Shown here: piece by piece, positions 52,595 through 60,642 of the stretch
Numbering within the stretch: position 1 is the first letter of the stretch
How the letters are laid out: each line of letters starts with the position of its first letter
Assembly (NCBI RefSeq): GCF_000686845.1
Contig: NZ_JMLS01000002.1
Location: 495,829 to 559,828, forward strand
Reading direction: 5' to 3'
DNA length: 64,000 bases
Source: Paenibacillus sp. UNC451MF
Lineage (GTDB): Bacteria; Bacillota; Bacilli; Paenibacillales; NBRC-103111
Program-made: the position numbers and the translations under genes
The notes under the pieces: model-generated
The model's database searches: none
What the model was told of the DNA's origin: nothing
The model's input: the letters and a program-made list of their open reading frames with translations, nothing else

Positions 52595-54013
52595 ATTGTT
52601 GTAAATATTCGGTAAATCTTCCTTAAGCCATTGCTTCAGCTTGGCAACCTCCGTTCCCGCCAGCATCATGATGCCTATCCCGTGATTATCGTTAGTCACT
52701 CTAAGCAGATCATACTTGTAGTAATCGGCAGTGAACGCATACCTCGATCCGCTGCAGACGCCGTGAACGTTGCCCTGCCGGTCGATGGCATGCCGTATCA
52801 GCCCATCCCAGGCTCTGAACGTCGCTTGGAGGAACTTGTCCTTCTCCCTTAACCATCCGAACCGGATGCCCCGGGCAAACGCATAAGCGAACATCCCTGT
52901 ACACGATGCCTCCTGATAGGCATCCGCATCGTTCAGCACCTGATGCCACAAACCGCTGGCTGCCTGCAAAGCCGCATATCCTTCACACAGCTCGTTGAAA
53001 AAATCAACCAGCTCCGCCCGAGCCTCATGGTCATTAGGCAGCGCTTCCAAAACCTCCGTTAATGAAAAAAGCGTCCAGCCGTTGCCTCTTCCCCATGGAA
53101 TTTTCGTTGGCATTCCGTATTTGAAATCATATACATGAGACATGATCTGCTGGTCAGGCATATATAAGTACTTGCGGAATAAAAGGAATTGACTAGCGGC
53201 CTCATCCAGCGCTTCACTGCAGCCGGTTATTCGGGCATACCGGCATAGAAATGGCGTGCTCATATTCAAGTCATCCGCCCACATCGTATTCTCGGAATAT
53301 TCCCCTGTGCATTTCCTGTAAAAAGCGCCATCCTCCCTGCGCTCCAACTGATGGAGCATGAAATCGGCGATGCGCTCGGCTATTAGTCTAGGGTGCCAAG
53401 TCAGCCTGGTATCCTCCTCCGATGCATCAGGATCAGGAAATGATGCCCCCTCAAGCAGATCAGCATTGGTCGGCTCAGAATACACCCATCCTGCCTGACC
53501 TGAACGTTCCTCGAAAGGAGCCAGCACGTTCAGAATACGGACCTTCGCCTCATCGGCTCCGAGCTGGCAGCCGAAGCCTGCCGCAGTCTGCTTCGCCTGG
53601 ATGAGTAAGCTGTTCCATCCTTTAACCAGCTGAAGATTCAGTACTACACGGGCATCCGGCTTAATCTCGTCTATCACATTAGAACGATAAAGCAATTCAT
53701 TATTAAAAACCAAACGGATCGGTCCAAGACAGCGAATAACAATATCCAAGCTGCGCTATCCATCGCTCCAGACCTTTCCATAAGCATACGCATATGGACC
53801 GAGCTTCGCATCGGGAAATCTCTTACCCCAATTGAGATCGTACAAGCCCTCCTCCGTTTGCAAAATTCCGGATCTCGCAAACGCCCGAAAGGTAAACGGT
53901 ACCGGCGGGTTCGCGCCGATATATCGATCGGTCAGCACTCCCAATATCCCCCGGTCGTCGTCTCCGAACCGGAACCGCATGCTCTCTTGTTCGTGAAAAT
54001 ACTCCGCAGTCAT
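52580..54013 (-). pseudogene. GH105 unsaturated rhamnogalacturonyl hydrolase, interrupted by an in-frame TAG
   Basis: One continuous reading frame of 478 codons is cut by a single TAG at 53756-53758. Part one (54013-53759, 85 residues) is an N-terminal beta domain ending 'YAYGKVWSDG'. Part two resumes at once in the same frame ('RSLDIVIRCLGPIRLVFNNE') and goes into the (alpha/alpha)6 barrel of GH88/GH105: 'ENTMWADDLNMSTPFL' with the catalytic Asp region, 'PWGRGNGWTLFSLTEVL', 'GLWHQVLNDADAYQEASCTG' and 'AYAFARGIRFGWL'. Such enzymes remove the unsaturated uronate left by rhamnogalacturonan lyases. The start at 54013 follows GGGAG. Reinitiation at the TTG of 53749 is possible. It may be a true nonsense mutation, readthrough, or a sequence error. 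Confidence 0.85.
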
Positions 54014-54032
54014 GATACTCTCTCCCTCCATT

Positions 54033-55811
54033 TCACGACAATTTTATACTAAATGTACGGTCAAACGGTGTCATGAGGTTTACATGCACATACCGGCATC
54101 CCGCAGGATGCTCGTCCTCGCGCAGCACAGGCAGCCAATGCTCGTGAGCTCCTGAAGAAATTTCCACCCCATAATTACCAGCTGTAATTTGGGCGTTGCC
54201 GCTCTTAAGAAAGAAGCTATCCGGCCCAACCTGCTGCAGATCCTCTCCTTGGATGCTGGCTTCAGCGCCAAAAATAAATGTCAGCTGAGTGTATACATCC
54301 TCGAGCTCATCCGAACGGATGCGAAGCAACCATTCTGCATCCCCTTGAGTCAGTTCCGCAGTCAATGTATGTGTCTGCGCATGAGTAAGCGGACGATGCT
54401 GATGCGGCAGCAAATACCATGGACTCAGCTGCATACGACTCTCGGAGCTGCCCGGCAAATGCTCCACGGGAATGGGACCATTATATCCTTTGATCATCTG
54501 AGTGGTAAGCTGGAATTCTTTGAGTGCCAGTTCCCCATTGGCGTTAAACTCAGGCTCCGCATTTAGCACATCGAATTTGACTATGCCAGGAGAGAACGAA
54601 GTGCTCAGCTTGATCCCAAGCAGCCGCACTTCTCCATGCCGTAGAGAAAAAAATGAAGGCGATTTGCTCATCAAGGTCATGCTCGTTTGTCCATCGCGAA
54701 TCCGGACAACCGGAGCTCCAAAAGCCAAATGCATGCTGCTGTGATCAATGCGATTATGATGCCCCACATCGTCAAGCTGCTGTAAGTGTAATTTCATCGG
54801 ATGATCGTAGTTGATAAATTTCTTGTATTGCTGCGGCAGCACTGCTCTCTCCAAGCCCGCAAGCTGCGACAAGTCGTGATATAACAAATAACCGAGGAGC
54901 ACGTTATTGTTGACTGCACCAGGCTGCCTAACGAACGAGGCGGCATAGTCCGACATCGCTGCAAACAGCGGGTCGCGGTCAAGTGCTGCCATCAAGCGGT
55001 AAATAAGAGCATAGCTCGATAAGTCTGCCATTTGCCCGTAATCCTGACGTCCAGAATAATCGGTTACGATCTCGCCGGACGGATGGATCAAATACACCAT
55101 CATACGCAGATTGCGGCGCACGGCATCTAACCATTCGGGTCGATTCAACGTGCGGGCGGTATGATACAGCGCAATATCACTGACTGCGTTATAGATTCCG
55201 TTGCTTCGCTCCGTCCATTCGCCATCTGCGGTGATGTCTATTCCTTCATCCAGCCATTCGGCAGCCCTCGCTACAAGCTCAGGCAATCCGAACAGCTCAT
55301 ACAGCAGCCCGAGCGCCGCAGTAAGCACCCACCGGTGATTCGGCGTATGGCAGCCGCCTGTCAGCATCGCCGGGATCGTACGCTCCAAGAACAGCTTCAG
55401 CTTGGAGATCACGCAGCCAAGCTCAGCCCAATCTCCTTCATGGGCCTGCAACAGCTGAACCATCGGCACCATACCGCCAATGACAAATCCGGTATCCGGC
55501 GGCGAATGATAATTCGTCGAGCCAAGGGATATCGTCCCGTCCTCATGCTGACGGTTTAGCATAAACTGCGCTGCCTGCTCCATGGCAAGGAGCAGAGCAG
55601 CATCACGGTAATAGCGTGATGCTGGATTCACCAACGAAACCGCCCATACCGCCATGAACGCCGGAGTTCCAAGATGGTTCGCCCTCGCGATGCCCGTATC
55701 GTCGAGAATACCTCCAGCATACTTGGACTGGGGATCATGGACTTGGCGAAGCAGTGCCGCTTCCGTCCAATCGTCATTCATACTCGTTAACCGCACAACT
55801 ATCGGTTCCAC
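54033..55811 (-). CDS. Unassigned protein of carbohydrate locus, probably (alpha/alpha)-barrel lyase or hydrolase
   Basis: A 592-residue cytoplasmic protein. The N-terminal 330 residues are helical with repeated paired helices ('AALLLAMEQAAQFMLNRQHEDG', 'TPNHRWVLTAALGLLYELFG', 'TERSNGIYNAVSDIALYHTA', 'VTDYSGRQDYGQ'), as in (alpha/alpha)6 toroids of polysaccharide lyases and hydrolases. The C-terminal part is beta-rich. I cannot place it in a named family. Conserved-looking His, Arg, Tyr and Asp in 'NHRWV', 'SNGIYN' and 'DYSGRQD' are candidates for the active site. It sits 19 bp before the GH105 start and 17 bp after the isomerase stop, in the operon. The GTG at 55811 fits GGGAG best; GTG at 55820 overlaps it. 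Confidence 0.78.
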   Translation of the reverse strand: MEPIVVRLTSMNDDWTEAALLRQVHDPQSKYAGGILDDTGIARANHLGTPAFMAVWAVSLVNPASRYYRDAALLLAMEQAAQFMLNRQHEDGTISLGSTNYHSPPDTGFVIGGMVPMVQLLQAHEGDWAELGCVISKLKLFLERTIPAMLTGGCHTPNHRWVLTAALGLLYELFGLPELVARAAEWLDEGIDITADGEWTERSNGIYNAVSDIALYHTARTLNRPEWLDAVRRNLRMMVYLIHPSGEIVTDYSGRQDYGQMADLSSYALIYRLMAALDRDPLFAAMSDYAASFVRQPGAVNNNVLLGYLLYHDLSQLAGLERAVLPQQYKKFINYDHPMKLHLQQLDDVGHHNRIDHSSMHLAFGAPVVRIRDGQTSMTLMSKSPSFFSLRHGEVRLLGIKLSTSFSPGIVKFDVLNAEPEFNANGELALKEFQLTTQMIKGYNGPIPVEHLPGSSESRMQLSPWYLLPHQHRPLTHAQTHTLTAELTQGDAEWLLRIRSDELEDVYTQLTFIFGAEASIQGEDLQQVGPDSFFLKSGNAQITAGNYGVEISSGAHEHWLPVLREDEHPAGCRYVHVNLMTPFDRTFSIKLS

Positions 55812-55828
55812 CGTTGTCACTCCCGTTC

Positions 55829-56788
55829 TTATGATGGCTGCAAGCCTCTACGAGCTGCAATTTTATCGGTTATTAACGTGTGGCTTCGGTGAATTTCCTC
55901 TGGCTGGCACACCGCCTTCAATTCATACACCTTCACCTTGGCGGCATCAATCGCCTCCAAAAAATGATCGAAGTAATTCATATCGTTGCTGTGGACGTAC
56001 GGACACCAATGATCCGACAACTCCAGCGTTTCATGAATGTGCACCCCATAGATGTATGGCAGCACCAGCTGCAGCTCCTGCAGATTATCGTATAAGCCCA
56101 TTCTGTCCATCATCATCGCATGGCCGATATCATACCACAGATAAACCGGACTGCCCTTTAACCCGTCGCAGATCGATTTTGCTTCCATTAATGTCGGCAT
56201 TTGGTAGCAGCGCGAGCGTGTTTCGATGCCTAGAGCCACGTTCCAACCTCTACGGGCAGCATAGCCGCAAGCCTCCTCCAGGCTGTCCTGAATCCGCTTG
56301 GCATAAATAGGACTCAACCGTTCGCGACGTTCGGACATTTCCTTCCACAGCTTGACGTACTCTGAAGATTTTTTGCCATGCTCCCGATACAGCCTCTTCA
56401 GCTCCGAATCGATATTGTAATCAAAAGGCACCTCGCCCGGATGCACCACTACAGCCTTAGCCCCATACCGGTCCGCATATTCCATAGATCGGATCAATAG
56501 CTCCACGGAGCGTTTGCGCTTCGATTCATCATCAAATCCGAGCATTACTGAATCGGTGTCGTAATCCTTGTCGTCTATGAAAGGAAACACATTATGCACG
56601 CTGGATATGCCAATCTCACCCTGCTCGATCATGGGTTCTATCGTCGCCAGCAATGCATCATTCACGTTGTAATTCAGCTCCACGTATCGATAGCCTAGCT
56701 CCTTGATCTCCTCGATCATTCCCCTTCCTGCCGTATGCCGCTTGATGTTCCAGCATGTCGAGAACGAATACTCCCCTTTATCCATCAT
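55829..56788 (-). CDS. Sugar phosphate isomerase/epimerase family TIM-barrel protein
   Basis: A 319-residue protein of the xylose isomerase-like TIM barrel (AP_endonuc_2) superfamily. Candidate metal-site residues lie in 'AKAVVVHPGE' (His), 'NVALGIETRSR' (Glu), 'YLWYDIGHAMMMD' (Asp, His) and 'YGVHIHETLELSDHW' (His). Family members epimerise or cleave keto-sugars. Its start overlaps the stop of the Gfo/Idh gene (ATGA), indicating translational coupling and a joint pathway, as in ycjR/ycjS (3-keto-glycoside epimerisation) and dgpC/dgpA (C-glycoside cleavage). Confidence 0.9.
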   Translation of the reverse strand: MMDKGEYSFSTCWNIKRHTAGRGMIEEIKELGYRYVELNYNVNDALLATIEPMIEQGEIGISSVHNVFPFIDDKDYDTDSVMLGFDDESKRKRSVELLIRSMEYADRYGAKAVVVHPGEVPFDYNIDSELKRLYREHGKKSSEYVKLWKEMSERRERLSPIYAKRIQDSLEEACGYAARRGWNVALGIETRSRCYQMPTLMEAKSICDGLKGSPVYLWYDIGHAMMMDRMGLYDNLQELQLVLPYIYGVHIHETLELSDHWCPYVHSNDMNYFDHFLEAIDAAKVKVYELKAVCQPEEIHRSHTLITDKIAARRGLQPS

Positions 56789-57828
56789 TTCCATGCTCCT
56801 TCCTCTAGCAGCTCCGCCATGTCGTTTAGCCGAACCGATGCTCCTGATTTCGCCGACAGGTTGGACGCCTCGATTAAACGTGTCAAATCAAGTGCCAGCT
56901 GTATATTTTCGACAGCGGTCGTGTCATTTTGAATATGCGATACCCACTGCTCGAAAGAGGAAGGACGGGCTGCCGGAAGCTCCTGCACCTGCCACTCCAT
57001 AATTCCAGCTTGCTGCATCTTCGCACTCTTCACCAGAAACCTCTCATCATGCCGGGAGAATAGCAGGCTGCCTTCAGTGCCATGCACTTCGATGACAAAA
57101 GGCGAGAACGGATTGACGAAGCCCGCTTCGACGATTGCCATCGCCCCGCTCTCATATTGGAGCACGGAGACGGCATTGTCCTCAACCTCGCGCCCCGTAA
57201 TGTAGCCGAAGCTCGTGCTGACACTATCCGGCATGCCGAGGAATAATCGAGTCAGAACCATCGGATGGCAGCCGAGGTCAGTCAGCGCGCCTCCGCAGCA
57301 CTGCTCAAGGCTGAAGAAGTGAGAAGGTAGCCATCCGTCTGGCGATTTCTCCGTGGATAAAGCTCCATTATGGGACAGGCGCGTCCTCACAAGCGTCAAT
57401 TCCCCCAATACACCTTGGTTCAATATGCTCTGCACAGCCAACGTAAACGGCATGTTCAATCTCGGCAGAGAAACCGTTAGCTTGACTCCAGCCTCTTCTA
57501 CGGCTTCCAATACATCCAGACATTCCCGAGTCGTGGCGGCGATTACTTTTTCTGTGAAAATATGTTTGCCAGCCCGAGCCGCCGCAACCATCACCTCGTG
57601 ATGTCGATTTGTCGGAGCATCAACAATGACGGCATCGATATGGGGCTGCGCCAGCAGCTCCTGCAAGTCATCGTAGAACATGACACCCCGTTCAGCTGCC
57701 TGCTCCCTCCCCCGTTCCGCAACTTCATCCCATACAGCTACAATATCTGTATCCGGATGCTCATCCGCTTGTCTTGCGTAATCCTTGGCATGAACGTGCC
57801 AGAAGCTTAGCATTGCCACTTTGATCAT
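56785..57828 (-). CDS. Gfo/Idh/MocA family oxidoreductase, EKV variant
   Basis: A 347-residue dehydrogenase. The N-terminus is 'MIKVAMLSFWHVHAKDYARQA', not the usual GxGxxG start, so the nucleotide loop is atypical. The family lysine lies in 'HIFTEKVIAAT' (Lys94), where the usual Pro of EKP is Val. The sheet domain has 'CCGGALTDLGCHPMVLTRLFLG' with the catalytic His. It would oxidise or reduce a sugar or keto-sugar with NAD(P). AAGGGAG precedes the ATG. It lies between the other Gfo/Idh gene (14-bp gap) and the epimerase (overlap). Confidence 0.9.
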   Translation of the reverse strand: MIKVAMLSFWHVHAKDYARQADEHPDTDIVAVWDEVAERGREQAAERGVMFYDDLQELLAQPHIDAVIVDAPTNRHHEVMVAAARAGKHIFTEKVIAATTRECLDVLEAVEEAGVKLTVSLPRLNMPFTLAVQSILNQGVLGELTLVRTRLSHNGALSTEKSPDGWLPSHFFSLEQCCGGALTDLGCHPMVLTRLFLGMPDSVSTSFGYITGREVEDNAVSVLQYESGAMAIVEAGFVNPFSPFVIEVHGTEGSLLFSRHDERFLVKSAKMQQAGIMEWQVQELPAARPSSFEQWVSHIQNDTTAVENIQLALDLTRLIEASNLSAKSGASVRLNDMAELLEEGAWK

Positions 57829-57842
57829 GTCCTGCTCTCCCT

Positions 57843-58925
57843 TTAATCAAAATATACAGCACGGCCTGTCCGGTTCGATTCATAAATCGCTTCAAGAATT
57901 TCCGAAACGACGCACGCCTGCTCCGGAGTGACCATAGGCTCTTTATTATGGACCACCGCTTCGATCCACAGACGAATTTCTTTATCCTGCATGCTCTCTT
58001 TCTTGCCCTCATAGAAGTCAGCGCCCTTAGCTTCGAATTGAAGCTGGTTCACAAACAAACGCGAATGCTTTTCTCCGTTAATTCGCAGTCCATCCTGCAT
58101 ATCCGCTCCACCCTCGGTACCGCACAGCGTGCTCTTCGCTTCCTTCACGTCCAACGTATTCAGCGCCCAGCTTGACTCCAGCATGACGGTAGCACCGTTC
58201 TTCATGACGATCATCCCGAAGGCGGAATCTTCCACCTTGAACTTGGCCGGGTCCCATGGCCCCCAGGCATTGGCGGCTTTTTCTCTACGAGACAGCTTAT
58301 GATAAGCCGTGCCCAGCACCACTCTCGGCTCGTAATTGTTCATCAGCCACAGGGTCAAATCGAGTGCATGTGTGCCGATATCGATCAAAGGACCTCCACC
58401 CTGCTTCTCTTCGTCCAGAAACACTCCCCATGTCGGAACCGCACGTCTGCGAATCGCATGAGCTTTGGCAAAATAAATGTCGCCAAGCTCCCCATCCTCG
58501 CAAATTTGTTTCAAATACATGCTATCGGCGCGGAATCGGTTATTGTAACCGATCGTCAGCTTCTTCCCGGTACGCTTTGCCACTTCAACCATGCGGCGAG
58601 CGTCGACTGCGGTTTTGGCCATCGGTTTCTCGCACATTACATGCTTGCCCGCTTCCAGTGCTGCAATGGATATTTCCGCATGAGAATCATTAGGTGTACA
58701 CACATGAACCACATCTATCGAAGAGTCTGCCAGCAGCTCTCTGTAATCTTCATATATTCTTGCTCCTGGAGCACCGAATTTCTCAGCAGCATCTCGTGCC
58801 CGTTCCAGCGAAATATCGTAAAAAGCGCCGATCTCCACCTGCTCCAGCTTGTTCAAGCTAGGCAAATGCTTGCCTGTCGCGATCCCCCCGCAGCCGATGA
58901 TTGCGACTTTCAATTGTTTTCCCAT
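57843..58925 (-). CDS. Gfo/Idh/MocA family oxidoreductase
   Basis: A 360-residue dehydrogenase with the standard Rossmann motif 'VAIIGCGGIATGKHLPSL', 'VCTPNDSHAEISIAALEAGKHVMCEKPMAK' (EKP at 99-101), and 'GGPLIDIGTHALDLTLWLM' with the catalytic Asp-His. 'WGPWDPAKFKVEDSAFGMI' resembles members acting on glycosides at C3. GGAGG precedes the ATG. It is the first gene of the five-gene catabolic unit. A TATAAT box and copy A of the shared 40-bp element lie upstream. Confidence 0.93.
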   Translation of the reverse strand: MGKQLKVAIIGCGGIATGKHLPSLNKLEQVEIGAFYDISLERARDAAEKFGAPGARIYEDYRELLADSSIDVVHVCTPNDSHAEISIAALEAGKHVMCEKPMAKTAVDARRMVEVAKRTGKKLTIGYNNRFRADSMYLKQICEDGELGDIYFAKAHAIRRRAVPTWGVFLDEEKQGGGPLIDIGTHALDLTLWLMNNYEPRVVLGTAYHKLSRREKAANAWGPWDPAKFKVEDSAFGMIVMKNGATVMLESSWALNTLDVKEAKSTLCGTEGGADMQDGLRINGEKHSRLFVNQLQFEAKGADFYEGKKESMQDKEIRLWIEAVVHNKEPMVTPEQACVVSEILEAIYESNRTGRAVYFD

Positions 58926-58969
58926 TGCGTCTTAGCCTCCTATGAGTGTCAAATCAACTTATATTGTTA

Positions 58970-59031
58970 ATTATAGGCGGACAAAAAAAAGAACCCTTAA
59001 AAATTTATAGACGAATCTATAAATTCATTGG
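58970..59031 (-). promoter_or_regulatory. Catabolic operon promoter with copy A of the 40-bp shared element
   Basis: TATAAT (minus strand, 58970-58975) lies 44 bp before the Gfo/Idh start. The 40-bp element (58992-59031) ends 16 bp upstream of it and contains a perfect 10-bp inverted repeat (AATTTATAGA and its complement) around TTCG. The inverted repeat could also act as a weak terminator for the upstream regulator gene ending at 59095. Confidence 0.7.
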
Positions 59032-59094
59032 GTATGTGTTAAAGGGGTGTAAACGTTCAAGAATCTCCAGCTGCTTAGTCAAGGTACTTTAAGG

Positions 59095-60642
59095 TCAGGG
59101 TACCTTACGATATTCCTTAGGCGACATTTGAAACTGCTGCCTGAACACGTTTGTAAAATAATTCGGCTCGTCAAAGCCAACAGCACAGGCGATTTCGAAT
59201 ATTTTCATATCGGTATTGCGGAGCAAAAGCGCTGCCTTATCCATTCGAATACGGGTAACGTAGCGTGTGAAGCTCTCTCCGGTTGATTTCTTGAACAAGA
59301 CGCTAAAATAGCTCGGATTCAAATGAATATGGGAAGCCACATCCGTCAATCGGCATTCTTCGCTGTAATGCTCTTCTATGTATTTAACCGCTCTCTCAAT
59401 CAAATTATCACTCTTCGAAGCCTGCCAGTTGTTAAAGAGAAGAATAAAGCTTCGTACCTGTTCCTTTGCCCAGTTAAGAACCTCCTCTGGAGACCAATGG
59501 CTTTGCGGCATATCATACGGGACCCCGGTTAATACGGCGGCTTCATCGGTTTCAAATTGAGTTTGAACGGTGCTGTGCATAGCAATCGATAGCGTTAATG
59601 CATACAGCTTCATCTCGTCGGGGGTTTGGGATTGCAGCTCCTCTAGCATCCGATCCAGCAGCTGCTGAAGCTGATCCGCCTGTCCCGTCATAATAGCGCT
59701 CATCAGCTGGACCTCCAGCTCCTTCACACGCGCTTGACTCAAGGACAATGACGTAGTAGCACCCGCTTCATTCGACTGTACTTCGGAAAACTCCGACTTT
59801 CCGCTAGCAGCTCCCTTCGCCCCTGCATATAAGACGGCTAATTGCTCGACCTTAGGAGCCATTCCCATTCGCATCCAATGAAGATGAATATTCAAGTATT
59901 GGAGAGCCGACGCTTGAATGGCTTCCCGAACTCCGTCCTCTAGCCTCTGCTGCTGCGAAACAAGAACGAATCGGTCATGCTCGATTAATATAAGCCTTGC
60001 ATGTTGTCCTTCTCCTCGAAGCAGCTCCTCAATAATATTGGATAGCGCAAATTGAATGAGGCTTAAATCACTTTTTCCGTACTGCTTCTTCGCCAAATCC
60101 GCATTATCCAGCTGAAGCTGCCACAGCTCGGTGCCTTCCAGCAGATCGTTTAAGCATTGGGCATCCTGAGGCGTATAGGGCAAATCAAGCAAAGCCGAAC
60201 GGAGCGTTTGGTCCTGTTCAAGCTTCTGCTGAAGCTTTCGGTTCTGCCTCTGAGCATACTGCTCGTAGAAACGCTCTGACGCTTTGACAAGTACCTGCCT
60301 CACATCCTCCTCCGTGCACGGCTTGATTAAAAAATCGAGCGCTCCATGGCGTACCGCCGCCTGAGCGTACTCGAAATGCTTATATGCCGTCAAAATAATG
60401 ACCAGCATATCAGGGTATCGTTGCCTCAACCTCCCGACAAACTCAATCCCATCCATCAAAGGCATCCGAATATCGGTCAGCACCAGATCCGGCTTCACCT
60501 GATCCAGCAGCTCCAAAGCATCCTGGCCGTTGCCTGCCTCTCCAACGACACTCCAGCCGAGCTTGCCTTCCTCTACCATCCGGGCAAGCCCCTTACGAAA
60601 ATTAGGCTGGTCCTCCACAATCAATACATTACCGTTCAGCAT
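59095..60642 (-). CDS. YesN-type response regulator with AraC DNA-binding domain
   Basis: A 515-residue regulator. The receiver domain ('VLIVEDQPNFRKGLARMV', Asp in 'PDLVLTDIRMPLMDG', Lys in 'DFLIKP') is followed by a long helical middle region (about 140-400) and an AraC domain ('CRLTDVASHIHLNPSYFSVLFKK', 'KIFEIACAVGFDEPNYFTNVFRQ', 'MSPKEYRK'). The start overlaps the kinase end by 14 bp and follows GGAGG. It is transcribed toward the catabolic and transporter units and is the obvious candidate to bind the 40-bp element before both. Confidence 0.95.
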   Translation of the reverse strand: MLNGNVLIVEDQPNFRKGLARMVEEGKLGWSVVGEAGNGQDALELLDQVKPDLVLTDIRMPLMDGIEFVGRLRQRYPDMLVIILTAYKHFEYAQAAVRHGALDFLIKPCTEEDVRQVLVKASERFYEQYAQRQNRKLQQKLEQDQTLRSALLDLPYTPQDAQCLNDLLEGTELWQLQLDNADLAKKQYGKSDLSLIQFALSNIIEELLRGEGQHARLILIEHDRFVLVSQQQRLEDGVREAIQASALQYLNIHLHWMRMGMAPKVEQLAVLYAGAKGAASGKSEFSEVQSNEAGATTSLSLSQARVKELEVQLMSAIMTGQADQLQQLLDRMLEELQSQTPDEMKLYALTLSIAMHSTVQTQFETDEAAVLTGVPYDMPQSHWSPEEVLNWAKEQVRSFILLFNNWQASKSDNLIERAVKYIEEHYSEECRLTDVASHIHLNPSYFSVLFKKSTGESFTRYVTRIRMDKAALLLRNTDMKIFEIACAVGFDEPNYFTNVFRQQFQMSPKEYRKVP

